Shown: positions 24,644-34,188, counted from the first letter of the stretch. The stretch: 64,000 nt of DNA from an uncultured SAR86 cluster bacterium (GCA_902515775.1 CABXVU010000001.1:92366-156365); one strand, 5' to 3'. The notes: generated by a model from the letters alone, not told the origin. Numbers and translations: made by a program.

Positions 24644-25531
24644 ATGAGTATTCAACATGTGAGTGCAGATACAGACTTAGACAGTATTTTAGAAATTATT
24701 GATCAAGATGCTGCAGTGGTGATTGATAATGTTTTATCTAAAGATGATCTAATTGAAATTCAAAATGAACTTCAGCCCTTCCTCAGCAATGATATTGAAG
24801 GTGACAATGAATTTACTGGATTTCAAACAAAAAGAGTTGGTGCTCTTATGGCTAGATCTCCAAAATGTCGTGAGCTTGCTCTTGATCCCAAAATTAATGC
24901 TTTATCAAAAAAATTTTTAGAGCCTCACTGTGATGGTTATCAGCTCCATTTCACATCAGCAATTCAGATAGGCCCAAAAGAAACTGCTCAAATCCTTCAT
25001 AGAGATAGAGGCGTTTGGGGTGGTTATGTGCCACGAAAAATTGAAACACAGTTTGCCACTGTCTGGGCAATTACAGATTTCACAAAAGAAAATGGAGCAA
25101 CTCAGGTTGTGCCTGGATCTCATAAATGGGATAAGAACAGGATGCCTTTAGACGAAGAAATTGAAAGCGCCGAAATGACTGCGGGATCAGTATTTATTTA
25201 TACTGGCTCTGTTATTCATGGAGGCGGTGCTAATCAAACTTCTGAAAACAGACTAGGCGTTTTTCTGCACTATGCACCTAATTGGTTAAGACAAGAAGAG
25301 AATCAATACCTTTCATGTCCTCCGTCAATTGCAAAGGATTTATCTCCTGAATTAAGAGATTTAATGGGTTATTCTCAAGGAGGCTATGTGCTTGGATTTT
25401 TCACTGATCCAACAGATACCGAAGGTAAGTTTGAGTCAGTATCCCCGAAAAAATTATTTGGAGAGGATGTTGATCAATTTAAAATTGGATCGTCTGAAGA
25501 GCTTTTAGATAGTTCAACCAAAAAAAATTAA
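24644..25531 (+). CDS. Phytanoyl-CoA dioxygenase (PhyH) family protein
   Basis: This 295-residue Fe(II)/2-oxoglutarate oxygenase-like protein has the iron-binding HxD pair in LHRDRGVW and the distal histidine in SVIHGGGANQ, followed by an arginine in ENRLGVFLHY that would hold 2-oxoglutarate. Family members hydroxylate many small molecules; the substrate is not predictable. It is followed by pip and thrC on the same strand at short distances, so it may be the first gene of that unit. Confidence 0.87.
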   Translation: MSIQHVSADTDLDSILEIIDQDAAVVIDNVLSKDDLIEIQNELQPFLSNDIEGDNEFTGFQTKRVGALMARSPKCRELALDPKINALSKKFLEPHCDGYQLHFTSAIQIGPKETAQILHRDRGVWGGYVPRKIETQFATVWAITDFTKENGATQVVPGSHKWDKNRMPLDEEIESAEMTAGSVFIYTGSVIHGGGANQTSENRLGVFLHYAPNWLRQEENQYLSCPPSIAKDLSPELRDLMGYSQGGYVLGFFTDPTDTEGKFESVSPKKLFGEDVDQFKIGSSEELLDSSTKKN

Positions 25532-25561
25532 TTACAATTTTCTTTTTATAAATTTTTGTCT

Positions 25562-26521
25562 ATGAATGAACTAATAAACCTTTATCCTTCGATTAAGCCA
25601 TATGATACTGGCTTCATGGCAGTAGGCGAGCATGAAATTTATTATGAGCAATGTGGGAATCCTAATGGTAAGCCAGCTGTTTTTTTGCATGGTGGGCCTG
25701 GTGGCGGTGGAAGTGAAGCAGTTAGAAGATTTTTTAATCCAGATGCTTATAGAATTATAGTTTTTGATCAAAGAGGTTGCGGTAGAAGCAAGCCTCACAC
25801 TTGTTTAACAAATAATACAACTTGGGATTTAGTAGCAGACATTGAATCCTTAAAAAATAAATTAAACATTGATCAATGGCTTGTTTTTGGAGGATCTTGG
25901 GGAAGTACTCTCGCATTAGCTTACGCGCAAACTCATCCTGACTCAGTTAGTGAAATGGTCCTACGTGGTATTTTCATGTTGAGAAAAAAAGAATTGGATT
26001 GGTTTTATCAAGAAGGCGCCAGCAAAATATTTCCTGACGCTTGGGAAAAATTTATTGAGCCAATTGATATATCTAAAAGAGATAACTTGATATCTGCATA
26101 TTATGAGATATTTAAAAGTGATGATGAGGATAAAAAACTAGAGGCAGCAATTGCATGGTCTAAGTGGGAGGGATCTACCGTTAATTTGAGCTATAGTCCT
26201 GAAATGGCAGATAGTTTTTCTAAACCTAAGTTTGCTCTAGCGTTTGCGCTTATTGAAAATCATTATTTTATCAATAAGGGCTTTTTATCACATGAACAAC
26301 AACTCATTGACGGAATTGATAGCATAAGAAATATCCCAGCTACTATTATTCAGGGAAGATATGATGTTTGCACCCCTGTAGAAACAGCATGGGAGCTTCA
26401 TAAAAGTTGGCCAGAAGCAAAATTTATTATCACCCCTTTTTCAGGTCATAGCGCATTTGAGAAAGAAATTACTCATGAACTGATCTTAGCAACAGATAGA
26501 TATGGCGGAGTGCACAAATAA
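25562..26521 (+). CDS. pip: Proline iminopeptidase
   Basis: This alpha/beta hydrolase releases N-terminal proline from peptides. The HGGPGGGGS oxyanion loop, the nucleophile elbow FGGSWGSTLA, an acid residue in QGRYDVCTP and the histidine in FSGHSAFE are all present; S33 family length (319 residues) is normal. The ATG at 25562 is used; a TTG six bases earlier is possible. It abuts the threonine synthase start directly. Confidence 0.94.
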   Translation: MNELINLYPSIKPYDTGFMAVGEHEIYYEQCGNPNGKPAVFLHGGPGGGGSEAVRRFFNPDAYRIIVFDQRGCGRSKPHTCLTNNTTWDLVADIESLKNKLNIDQWLVFGGSWGSTLALAYAQTHPDSVSEMVLRGIFMLRKKELDWFYQEGASKIFPDAWEKFIEPIDISKRDNLISAYYEIFKSDDEDKKLEAAIAWSKWEGSTVNLSYSPEMADSFSKPKFALAFALIENHYFINKGFLSHEQQLIDGIDSIRNIPATIIQGRYDVCTPVETAWELHKSWPEAKFIITPFSGHSAFEKEITHELILATDRYGGVHK

Positions 26522-27754
26522 ATGCCAACATATCTTTCGCATTTAGAGTGCTCTAAAACTGGAGAAATATATCCGGTAAATCAAATTTACAATCTTTCTA
26601 ATGAAGGAATGCCATTATTAGCTAGGTATGATTTAAAAAAAATTAAAAATGAGCTCAAGATAGATAGCTGGTGCATAGAATCAGCTCCAGGTTTCTGGAG
26701 ATATCAAGCATTACTTCCCGTTTCAAACGCTGCTTCCATAATTTCTTTAGGTGAAGTTATAACACCTTTAATTACTCTTAAAAAAACTTCTCATATGCTT
26801 GGAGGTGAAATAGGTAATATTATTATTAAAGACGAAAGTAGGCTTCCAACTGGGTCTTTTAAAGCGAGAGGCTTAGCTCTTGCTGTTTCAATGGCACATC
26901 AATTTGAGATTCAACATCTAGCCATCCCAACTAATGGAAATGCTGGTGCAGCTTTGGCGGCATATGCTAGACAAGCAAATATAAAAGCAACAGTCTTTTG
27001 TCCAGAAGATACACCTAAAATAAATATTCAAGAAATACAGCTTCAAGGAGCAGATACATATCTGGTTAATGGGCTAATTAATGATTGTGGGAAAATAGTT
27101 CTTGAGGGCAAAGAAAAAGTGGGCTGGTTTGACGTCTCTACTCTAAAAGAGCCATATAGAATTGAAGGCAAAAAAACAATGGGCTTTGAACTTGCGGAAC
27201 AAATGCAATGGACATTACCAGATGCAATCTTTTACCCAACTGGAGGGGGCACGGGACTCATTGGAATGTGGAAAGCATTTTCTGAGTTAAAAGAATTAGG
27301 TTGGCTTAAAGGCAAACTTCCTAAAATGATTGCTGTTCAATCTTCTGGATGTGCGCCAATCGTTGATGCATTTGAAAAAGGCTTAAATCATGCAACTGCC
27401 TGGGATAACGCTAATACTGTTGCATCCGGCATAAGAGTTCCTGTTGCAATTGGAGACTTTTTGATACTAGATGCTATTCGTCAATCAAATGGTTTTGCTT
27501 TTGCAGTTGAAGATAAGCACATCATAGAAACTAGAGATATCATTTCTAAAGAAGATGGTTTATTGCTTTGTCCAGAGGGTGCTGCGACAGCCGCCGGATA
27601 TCAAATAGCCTTAGAGAAAGGGATTATAGATAAAGATGAAAAAGTTGTACTCTTCAATTGTGCCTCTGGATTGAAATATCCAATGCCTGATACAAATAAA
27701 AATATTGATAAAGACTCTGATTTGGAATTTAGTAAATTTTCTATAAAAGATTAA
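26522..27754 (+). CDS. thrC: Threonine synthase
   Basis: This PLP-dependent enzyme converts O-phosphohomoserine to threonine. The PLP lysine sits in LPTGSFKARG, the phosphate-binding TNGNAGAALAAYA follows, and PTGGGTGLIG binds the cofactor phosphate. The 410-residue length and N-terminal extension fit the bacterial/plant-like class. It begins with no spacer after pip. Threonine deaminase-like enzymes share the fold, but the N-terminal domain and QGADTYLV context favour ThrC. Confidence 0.85.
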   Translation: MPTYLSHLECSKTGEIYPVNQIYNLSNEGMPLLARYDLKKIKNELKIDSWCIESAPGFWRYQALLPVSNAASIISLGEVITPLITLKKTSHMLGGEIGNIIIKDESRLPTGSFKARGLALAVSMAHQFEIQHLAIPTNGNAGAALAAYARQANIKATVFCPEDTPKINIQEIQLQGADTYLVNGLINDCGKIVLEGKEKVGWFDVSTLKEPYRIEGKKTMGFELAEQMQWTLPDAIFYPTGGGTGLIGMWKAFSELKELGWLKGKLPKMIAVQSSGCAPIVDAFEKGLNHATAWDNANTVASGIRVPVAIGDFLILDAIRQSNGFAFAVEDKHIIETRDIISKEDGLLLCPEGAATAAGYQIALEKGIIDKDEKVVLFNCASGLKYPMPDTNKNIDKDSDLEFSKFSIKD

Positions 27755-28893
27755 GAAAAATTTAATACTTCTTTATGTGCATCATAATCATGAATCCTCT
27801 TCAGATCATTGCCTGGAATGTTGGTGTATTTCATAACTGAATTTCTTGCAAATACCAACATAGGATTTTTCATATGATAAATCTTTCCCTGCAACATGGA
27901 CGCCTTTTGAATTTTTTTAGTGCGCTCACTTCTAATCAAATCATAAATATTTTGTGCATCAGTAAAATTTCCATTCTTATGTTTACAAAGCATTGCGAAT
28001 GTATAAGCATCCTCTATCGCCATGCAAGCACCTTGTCCTAAAAATGGAACCATTGGGTGAGCAGCATCGCCAACTAAAGTAATATTTTTTGAAGTCATTG
28101 ATTGTAAAGGTGGCCTGGTATAAATGCCCCATTTGTAAAGAGGGACTTCATCTTTAAGCTCAGGAAAAATACTTGAGTCATACATTGAAAAATCGTCTAA
28201 TAAATTATTAAGAGATCCCTGCTCTTTCCATGATTCTTTAAATTGAAAATCTTCCTTCTTTACAGCAACAAAACTAACATCACCATTATTATTGATTGGA
28301 TAACTAACCACATGCCCCATGGGACCTAGCGCAAAATGAATACTTTTCAGCGCTGATTTACCAATACCTCTCCATGCGCTATAGCCACTATATTTTGGCT
28401 TTTGATTTGCTGGAAAAAAAGTGTCGCGTATCGATGATCTTATTCCATCACATGCAGCCAAGTGCTTGAAGTTAAATTTCTTTTTGTTTGAAAATATTGC
28501 TTCACATTTTTTAGCATCAAAACTTACAAGAGCATGATCATGATAAATATCGCCGCCTAAATTTAGAAATCTAGAATGCAGAAGAGACATTAATGTTTGA
28601 CGACGTGTTGTCAAAACTTCAGGTGTTTTGAATGTGCATATCTTCTTTTGCGGCCCTTGAATTGATGCTTCAGAATGGACAAATGATTTTGTTTTAAGAT
28701 CACTATAAACATCCAATCTATCTAAAAGACGTAATGCATTTGAAGAAAGACTGATTGCTGCTCCATGAGAGGTTTCTTCTGACATTTTTTCAAAAATTAC
28801 TACTGGGATGCCCTCCTTTAATAAAGTGCAGCCAAGAGAAAGGCCTGCTATCCCTCCTCCAATAATTCCAATATGTTCTGAGCAATTCTGCAT
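27751..28893 (-). CDS. FAD-dependent monooxygenase (aromatic hydroxylase type)
   Basis: This 380-residue class A flavoprotein monooxygenase has the N-terminal GIIGGGIAGLSLGCTL dinucleotide fold, an ACDGIRSSIRD segment (DG motif) and the GDAAHPMVPFLGQGACMAIED FAD ribose-binding region. It resembles salicylate hydroxylase and UbiH-like enzymes; the substrate is unknown. It is convergent with thrC (four-base overlap) and divergent from the dehydrogenase to its right. Confidence 0.87.
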   Translation of the reverse strand: MQNCSEHIGIIGGGIAGLSLGCTLLKEGIPVVIFEKMSEETSHGAAISLSSNALRLLDRLDVYSDLKTKSFVHSEASIQGPQKKICTFKTPEVLTTRRQTLMSLLHSRFLNLGGDIYHDHALVSFDAKKCEAIFSNKKKFNFKHLAACDGIRSSIRDTFFPANQKPKYSGYSAWRGIGKSALKSIHFALGPMGHVVSYPINNNGDVSFVAVKKEDFQFKESWKEQGSLNNLLDDFSMYDSSIFPELKDEVPLYKWGIYTRPPLQSMTSKNITLVGDAAHPMVPFLGQGACMAIEDAYTFAMLCKHKNGNFTDAQNIYDLIRSERTKKIQKASMLQGKIYHMKNPMLVFARNSVMKYTNIPGNDLKRIHDYDAHKEVLNFS

Positions 28894-28988
28894 AAAAAAT
28901 TCTTAATTTCTATTATTTGTTTTAAAGCTTTCTCTAGAGTGTATAGTTCTTTATACATATTACTATTTAAAAATTTTTAGGGGATAAA

Positions 28989-30101
28989 ATGAGCTTGAAT
29001 AAACAAATTACATCTACCGTAACTGATGCAGGAAAGTTAGAAATAGCTATTACTGAATCTAAACGTCCTGTTCCAAGCGAGGATGAGGTACTTATCCAAG
29101 TAGAAGCAACTCCAATCAATCCATCTGACCTAGGACTTTTGCTAGGACCTGGAGATATTAATACTCTTCAGGCTGAAGACTCAAAAATTATAATGGACGT
29201 CCCAAAGGCAATTATGGGTGCAATGAAACCAAGATTGAATATCTCTATGCCAGTTGGTAATGAAGGCTCTGGTGTTGTGATTGAAGCTGGAGCTAATGCT
29301 CAGAATCTACTTGGTAAAGTAGTTAGTGTCGTTGGCGGAGGTATGTATTCTCAATACCGATGTATGCCTGCAGCAAGTTGCTTAGTGATGAATGATGGAA
29401 CTGAGCCCAGAGATTGTGCGTCAAGTTTTGTGAATCCACTGACTGCACTTGCTATGGTTGAGACAATGAAAATGGAAGGACACACGGCGCTTGTTCATAC
29501 AGCAGCAGCCTCTAATTTAGGTCAAATGCTTGTGAAAATCTGTAATGATGATGGCGTGCAACTTATAAACATTGTTCGCAAGCAAGAGCATGTTGATTTA
29601 TTAGAATCTATAGGCGCAAAGTTTGTTTGTAACTCATCTGATGATGATTTTATGGACCAACTAACCTCGGCTATCACAGAAACCAAAGCAACCCTTGCAT
29701 TTGATGCAACGGGTGGAGGAGAACTGGCTGGAAAAATTCTTGCTTGCATGGAGGGTGCAGCAAGAAAAAATGCAACAGAATACAGTCCCTATGGATCTAC
29801 GGATCACAAGCAAGTTTATATTTATGGAGGACTGAATCAATCAGCTATTACATTGCCTAACAATAGAACCTTTGGAATGTATTGGGGTATAGGCGGATTT
29901 CTATTAACACCATTTCTTGGAAAGGTTGGCTTTGAGAAAATGGGTGAAATGCAAGCCCGAGTTGCAAATGGAATTAAAACTACTTTCGCTAGCACATATA
30001 CTCAAGAAGTTACTCTTGAAGAGGCATTAACTTTAGAGTCACTGATGGTCTATGCAAAACAAGCAACTGGAGAGAAATTCTTAATCAATCCTAACGGATA
30101 A
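28989..30101 (+). CDS. Zinc-type alcohol dehydrogenase/quinone reductase family (MDR)
   Basis: This 370-residue medium-chain dehydrogenase has an N-terminal GroES-like domain (VLIQVEATPINPSDLG) and a Rossmann domain with VHTAAASNLGQML in place of the usual AGxGGVG loop. The catalytic zinc ligands are not evident, so it is closer to the zinc-free quinone oxidoreductase group. The substrate is unknown. A strong hairpin terminator follows. It has its own spacer of 95 bases shared with the divergent monooxygenase. Confidence 0.83.
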   Translation: MSLNKQITSTVTDAGKLEIAITESKRPVPSEDEVLIQVEATPINPSDLGLLLGPGDINTLQAEDSKIIMDVPKAIMGAMKPRLNISMPVGNEGSGVVIEAGANAQNLLGKVVSVVGGGMYSQYRCMPAASCLVMNDGTEPRDCASSFVNPLTALAMVETMKMEGHTALVHTAAASNLGQMLVKICNDDGVQLINIVRKQEHVDLLESIGAKFVCNSSDDDFMDQLTSAITETKATLAFDATGGGELAGKILACMEGAARKNATEYSPYGSTDHKQVYIYGGLNQSAITLPNNRTFGMYWGIGGFLLTPFLGKVGFEKMGEMQARVANGIKTTFASTYTQEVTLEEALTLESLMVYAKQATGEKFLINPNG

Positions 30102-30102
30102 A

Positions 30103-30131
30103 AAGAAGGGAGCTATACTCCCTTCTTTTGT
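30103..30131. terminator. Bidirectional intrinsic terminator
   Basis: AAGAAGGGAG (30103-30112) pairs with CTCCCTTCTT (30118-30127) around a five-base loop, ending in TTTT. It ends the dehydrogenase gene and could also serve the MAPEG gene arriving from the right. Confidence 0.9.
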
Positions 30132-30151
30132 CATAGTCTTGTCGATTCCTA

Positions 30152-30520
30152 CTAAACCAACGCAAGCGCCATCATGATCAAAGTAACTAAAGACCCAAGC
30201 CACGAAAGCGTTCTTAATAAAGCTATACCTGCAATATATGTAACAAGATGAGCAACTCTTAAAATTAACCACCAAAAAGCTAAACCGGTCAAATCAACAG
30301 ATAAGTGCATAGAGAGTAAAGCCAACGCCAAAAAAGCAGGAAGACTTTCTTGTAGATTCGTAGCAGCCCTAATGGCTCTTCCTGCCATCACAGACGTCTC
30401 AGGCATTGGTTCATCCCTGTTGGTTGTGTACCATGAAAAATTTTTCATATTTAAAGCAGCAGGAACTATCCAAATTTGAATAATTGTAAGTAGTAGTGCA
30501 TAAACAATATATGTAGCCAT
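30152..30520 (-). CDS. MAPEG family membrane protein
   Basis: This 122-residue four-helix membrane protein has the MAPEG pattern: an N-terminal helix, then GRAIRAATNLQESLPAFLAL with the conserved Arg-x-x-x-N-x-x-E-S sequence at helix 2, and two further helices (LRVAHLVTYIAGIALLRTLS). It differs from the MAPEG protein at 2584-2988 and belongs to the small bacterial subgroup without an assigned substrate. Confidence 0.85.
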   Translation of the reverse strand: MATYIVYALLLTIIQIWIVPAALNMKNFSWYTTNRDEPMPETSVMAGRAIRAATNLQESLPAFLALALLSMHLSVDLTGLAFWWLILRVAHLVTYIAGIALLRTLSWLGSLVTLIMMALALV

Positions 30521-30551
30521 AAATTTTCTCCAAAATTAATAAAATTAGATT

Positions 30552-31340
30552 TTAAACAATAGAAATGATTCCTTCAAAATAAATAACGCTTCTGCCTGAT
30601 ATAAAAACTCTACTATTAATCAATTCGCAATAAAGTTCTCCTCCCCTTTTAGAGAGCTGATTTGCCTCGAGCTTGTCTTTATTAAGTTTCATAGCCCAAT
30701 ATGGAGTTAACATTGTATGAGCTGATCCGGTCACCGGATCTTCTTCAATTCCTGCTTCTGGGTAAAAGCATCGTGAAACAAAATCTATTTGATCCCCGGG
30801 AGCAGAAATAACAAGTCCTCTAGAATCCAGTTTTGAAAGCAGCGAGAAATTTGGCTGGATTTGCTCAATCTGTTTTTGATTTTCAAAAATTGCAAGATAA
30901 TCGTCTTTTCCTTTAAGAAGTTTCAACGGCTGTATGCCTAATATTTCTCTGAATATCGGATCAGAGTTTACTTCAACAGGTTGGTCTTCTGGAAAATTTA
31001 AACATAAATTATCCTCATTTTTAGTGACTTTCAAAATGCCACTTTTAGAATCAAAAATAATTTCTTCACCAGCAAGCTCGGGATGATATTCAAAAAGTAT
31101 CCTTGCACTAGCTAAAGTTGCATGACCACAAAGATCTACCTCAGTTGAGGGAGTAAACCATCTAATATAAATAGGACTTTGATAAATACTTACAAAGGCT
31201 GTTTCAGAAAGATTGTTTTCTGATGCTATTGATTGCATCACGCTATCTTTCAAGGAGGACTCTAAAATTACAACTGCAGCCGGATTACCAGTAAATAGTT
31301 TTTCAGAGAAAGCATCAACTTGATACATTCTTAATTTCAT
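30552..31340 (-). CDS. PhzF family isomerase/epimerase
   Basis: This 262-residue protein shows the PhzF signature start YQVDAFSEKLFTGNPAAVVIL, the catalytic glutamate in SENNLSETAFV, the phosphate-binding-like DLCGHATLASA and the second-domain EEDPVTGSAHTML. PhzF proper isomerises DHHA in phenazine synthesis, but stand-alone homologues like this have other or unknown substrates and no phenazine genes are present. It lies 32 bases from the MAPEG gene on the same strand. Confidence 0.9.
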   Translation of the reverse strand: MKLRMYQVDAFSEKLFTGNPAAVVILESSLKDSVMQSIASENNLSETAFVSIYQSPIYIRWFTPSTEVDLCGHATLASARILFEYHPELAGEEIIFDSKSGILKVTKNEDNLCLNFPEDQPVEVNSDPIFREILGIQPLKLLKGKDDYLAIFENQKQIEQIQPNFSLLSKLDSRGLVISAPGDQIDFVSRCFYPEAGIEEDPVTGSAHTMLTPYWAMKLNKDKLEANQLSKRGGELYCELINSRVFISGRSVIYFEGIISIV

Positions 31341-31373
31341 AAAGATATTTTACCTGCAGTAAAGCCCAAGACC

Positions 31374-31598
31374 TTAAAATCTTCCTCTTTTAAACCTCAT
31401 TCGAATAGAATAAACCCTAACCAAAGCAACCAGGGTAAGAATTGTTTGAGTAAAGATTGAAATTAAAAGGGTATTTGTCCAACTCCAATTATCTATAGTT
31501 AACCAAAGTAAGAAAGTTTGAAGAGGAAAATTAATAATCAGCCCCATCATCACAACGATAATACTTTCTCTAAAGGCAGTTTTCTCAGTTTTATTCAT
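31374..31598 (-). CDS. Small two-helix membrane protein (DUF7220-like)
   Basis: This 74-residue protein has two hydrophobic segments (VVMMGLIINFPLQTFLLWLT and LLISIFTQTILTLVALVRVY) and a basic C-terminus (SIRMRFKRGRF). The ESxxxxxxGxxINFPLQ start and FTxxxxxxxxVRVYxxRxxF ending resemble small membrane proteins common in marine bacteria and phages. That family match is from memory and tentative. Its role is unknown. Confidence 0.55.
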   Translation of the reverse strand: MNKTEKTAFRESIIVVMMGLIINFPLQTFLLWLTIDNWSWTNTLLISIFTQTILTLVALVRVYSIRMRFKRGRF

Positions 31599-31618
31599 AG
31601 TCTTCTCTCTAACAAAAT

Positions 31619-32245
31619 TTATAAAAAATCATATCCTATCTCTTTCATAATTGATCGAGACAGAAAGGAATTTATGTAATTAATTTCTAAATTTGTGAGC
31701 TCAGGAATAGTAAGAGACTTATCAATATCTTTATTGATTTCAATTCCTCTTCCATTTACATAATTAGTAAATGCAATGAATTCTGCTGATTCAATACCCA
31801 TAATTTCCGCTATCAGTGCATGTATTTTGCTCTGATCTAATCTGAAATCTTCTATCCGGATATTTAAACTATATTTTACCTCTTTAGACATTCTTAAATA
31901 ACTATCATTTTTTAGATTCCATAAACAAATAGAGTTTTCATAGTCTTCAATAGAAAATTTAATAAATTCCTCAAAAGATCTATCATTAATTTTTAAGTAG
32001 TGGTGATAATAAGGCTCCTTATACATTGAGTTAAGCCATGTATAGGGGTTTCGAAAAAGAAAAATAAATAATACATTATTTGTATCATGTTTCATCCATT
32101 CAACTTTTTCGGGAGCAAGCCTATGCTTCCAGCCTAAAAATTCGTAATACTTAAATTTAAGCTCAAAATTCTCTCTTAAAAAAAGGTTGAGCGCGTTGGT
32201 GCCAGTATGCCGCTCTCCAAATATTTTTACCGAATCAATTTTCAA
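31619..32245 (-). CDS. Sulfotransferase-like protein
   Basis: This 208-residue protein starts with KIFGERHTGTNALNLFL, a variant P-loop of PAPS-dependent sulfotransferases found in marine bacterial and phage relatives, then WKHRLAP and FIFLFRNPYTWLNSMY, which matches the 3'-phosphate binding RNPxxWxxS motif. It may transfer sulfate to a glycan or small molecule, but the short length and lack of neighbours of known role leave this open. It overlaps the YbjQ gene by 11 bases. Confidence 0.65.
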   Translation of the reverse strand: MKIDSVKIFGERHTGTNALNLFLRENFELKFKYYEFLGWKHRLAPEKVEWMKHDTNNVLFIFLFRNPYTWLNSMYKEPYYHHYLKINDRSFEEFIKFSIEDYENSICLWNLKNDSYLRMSKEVKYSLNIRIEDFRLDQSKIHALIAEIMGIESAEFIAFTNYVNGRGIEINKDIDKSLTIPELTNLEINYINSFLSRSIMKEIGYDFL

Positions 32246-32552
32246 ACTTTACTGCCGTTCCATAAGCTATTACCTCTGAGGCAGCTGCTGCTATGGTAGA
32301 AGTTTCATACCTAAAATTAATAACTGCGTCTGCGCCCATCTCTTCAGCACTTTTAATCATTCTTTCCATGGCTTCCTTTCTTGCTTGCGTTAAAAGTATT
32401 GAATAGCTTTTCAGCTCACCGCCAACAATATTTTTTAAAGTTGCTAATATGTCTGTACCTAAGTGTCTGGCTCTCACAGTGCTGCCCATAACAATCCCTA
32501 GATAAGCTTGGATTTTTTTACCCTCTATAGATGGTGTGCTACTTACTATCAT
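32235..32552 (-). CDS. YbjQ/UPF0145 family protein
   Basis: The ATG at 32552 with a GGAG ribosome site gives a 105-residue protein beginning MIVSSTPSIEGKKIQAYLG, the standard YbjQ start. The longer frame (to 32642) overlaps hspQ and is rejected. Further landmarks are GSTVRARHLGTDI and a GADAVINFRYETS strand. The family forms pentamers and has been called heavy-metal binding, but its function is unproven. The gene is divergent from hspQ with 38 bases between starts. Confidence 0.88.
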   Translation of the reverse strand: MIVSSTPSIEGKKIQAYLGIVMGSTVRARHLGTDILATLKNIVGGELKSYSILLTQARKEAMERMIKSAEEMGADAVINFRYETSTIAAAASEVIAYGTAVKFEN

Positions 32553-32590
32553 GGTTTGCTCCAAAAATTTGATATGATTAAATAAAGTAT

Positions 32591-32935
32591 ATGGATAATA
32601 TAAAACAAGAGTTAGTTGAAACAAAATTTGCCATTGGAGCAATTGTGAAACATCGTTTTTTAGATTTTCGTGGAGTCATATTTGATGTAGATCCTGAATT
32701 TAACAATACTGAGGAATGGTATCAATCTATCCCAACATCAATCCGTCCCAAAAAAGATCAACCTTTTTACCATCTCTTTGCTGAGAATGGTCACATCTTT
32801 TATATTGCCTATGTGTCTGAGCAAAACTTACTTGACGATGTTACAGACGAATTGCCAAAACATCCAGAAATTAAAAACTTATTTTCTCACTTTGAAGATG
32901 GAAAATTTGTACCTTTGACCAGAGCGGTTAACTAA
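32591..32935 (+). CDS. hspQ: Heat shock protein HspQ (YccV-like)
   Basis: This 114-residue protein matches HspQ: KFAIGAIVKHRFLDFRGVIFDVDP at the start, then QPFYHLFAENG and YIAYVSEQNLL, with a C-terminal acidic tail. In enterobacteria HspQ binds hemimethylated DNA and acts as a Lon specificity enhancer. It is a single gene, convergent with the aminotransferase two bases away. Confidence 0.92.
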   Translation: MDNIKQELVETKFAIGAIVKHRFLDFRGVIFDVDPEFNNTEEWYQSIPTSIRPKKDQPFYHLFAENGHIFYIAYVSEQNLLDDVTDELPKHPEIKNLFSHFEDGKFVPLTRAVN

Positions 32936-32936
32936 T

Positions 32937-34139
32937 TTATTCCTGATGAGCAATCTGTAAGGCAATGGTGAAAACCTCCATTGCTTCTTTTAAATCCTCT
33001 AGATTCAAAAAGGTTGGCGCCAGTCTAATATTTGAATCTGCTGGGTCATTAAAGTGAGGATACGTAGACCCTGCAGGCGTTATTAAAACTCCAGCTTCTT
33101 CGCATAAGGCTATGACTCTTTTGGCGATAGGCTTATTTGTATTGTAGGAAATAAAATATCCACCTGAAGGTTTTTTGTAATTGCCTATTTTTGGATTAAG
33201 GGAATCTAACGCATTGAAAGCAACTTCAAATTTTGGTTTAACTAATTCCGCATGTTTTCTCATGTGATTCACAACATCATCCTTGTTTTTAAAAAATTCT
33301 GTGTGACGCAGTTGATTTACCTTATCAGCTGAGACAATCATAGAGGTCCTCTGCCTGACCAAGAGATTAAAAAGCTTGGTTCCTGCAGCAGCAAATGATA
33401 GGCCGCCACTTCCAAATGTTACCTTGGAAAATGAACAAAATATTGCCGTTTGATCAAGTACATTATGTTTAATAGCGAGATCCCACACAGCAGTTTGATT
33501 TGCTGACGGCAAAAAATCATGAAGAAGATAAGCATTATCAAAGATAAATAAAAATTCACTAGAATATTCCTTTCCAAGTTGTAAAAGCTCAGAAATATTT
33601 TCATCTGTATAGATATCACCTGATGGATTTGAATGCCTTGGCACACACATTATTCCTTTGATATTTTTGTTTTCTTTAAGCAGCCCTTTGAATTTTTCAA
33701 TATCAACTCCTGATCCTGTTAAAGGAATGGTCAACATTTTGATACCAAAATCTTCTAACAATCTGAAATGCCTATCAAAACCAGGGACAGGACAGATAAA
33801 TGCTACATCGTCTTGATCCTTCCATGGCTTTTCTATTCCAAAAAGGTAATTAGCAAGAATCAGTTGGTAAATAAGTAATAAACTTGATTGTTCCCCAACT
33901 AGGGTATTTTCCATGGTGGCTGACATTAACTTTGCACCAAGCTCTCTAGCCTCGTCTATACCTAGTGGATGGCCGTAATTACGAACATCTACTCCACTCG
34001 GGCTTTCAGATGGAACACTATTAGTTAAAAGTTGATTTGAAAGGTCTAACTGATCAGCCCCTGGTTTTCCTCGAGTTAAATCAATCTTGAGATTCTTAGC
34101 TTTTAAGGAGGTAAATTTAGATTCTAGAGATTCATCCAT
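32937..34139 (-). CDS. MocR-type aminotransferase (PF12897, aspartate aminotransferase group)
   Basis: This 400-residue fold-type I PLP enzyme starts with a short region including LTRGKPGADQLDLS, characteristic of the PF12897 aminotransferase group (type Ic aspartate aminotransferase). The PLP lysine lies in FCSFSKVTFGSGG, with FDNAYLLHDF near the pyridine-binding aspartate. There is no DNA-binding domain, so it is not a MocR regulator. Aspartate or alanine-glyoxylate transamination is the likeliest activity. Confidence 0.85.
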   Translation of the reverse strand: MDESLESKFTSLKAKNLKIDLTRGKPGADQLDLSNQLLTNSVPSESPSGVDVRNYGHPLGIDEARELGAKLMSATMENTLVGEQSSLLLIYQLILANYLFGIEKPWKDQDDVAFICPVPGFDRHFRLLEDFGIKMLTIPLTGSGVDIEKFKGLLKENKNIKGIMCVPRHSNPSGDIYTDENISELLQLGKEYSSEFLFIFDNAYLLHDFLPSANQTAVWDLAIKHNVLDQTAIFCSFSKVTFGSGGLSFAAAGTKLFNLLVRQRTSMIVSADKVNQLRHTEFFKNKDDVVNHMRKHAELVKPKFEVAFNALDSLNPKIGNYKKPSGGYFISYNTNKPIAKRVIALCEEAGVLITPAGSTYPHFNDPADSNIRLAPTFLNLEDLKEAMEVFTIALQIAHQE

Positions 34140-34188
34140 AGTATCATTGAGTATATTAAAAAATATATTTTATAGGATAAATTTATAA

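Noticed and set aside
30552-31340. Phenazine biosynthesis
   Set aside because: PhzF-like proteins are widespread without phenazine clusters and no other phz genes are present.
32937-34139. A MocR/GntR-type transcription regulator
   Set aside because: The PF12897 family name includes MocR, but the protein has no N-terminal winged-helix domain and is a plain aminotransferase.
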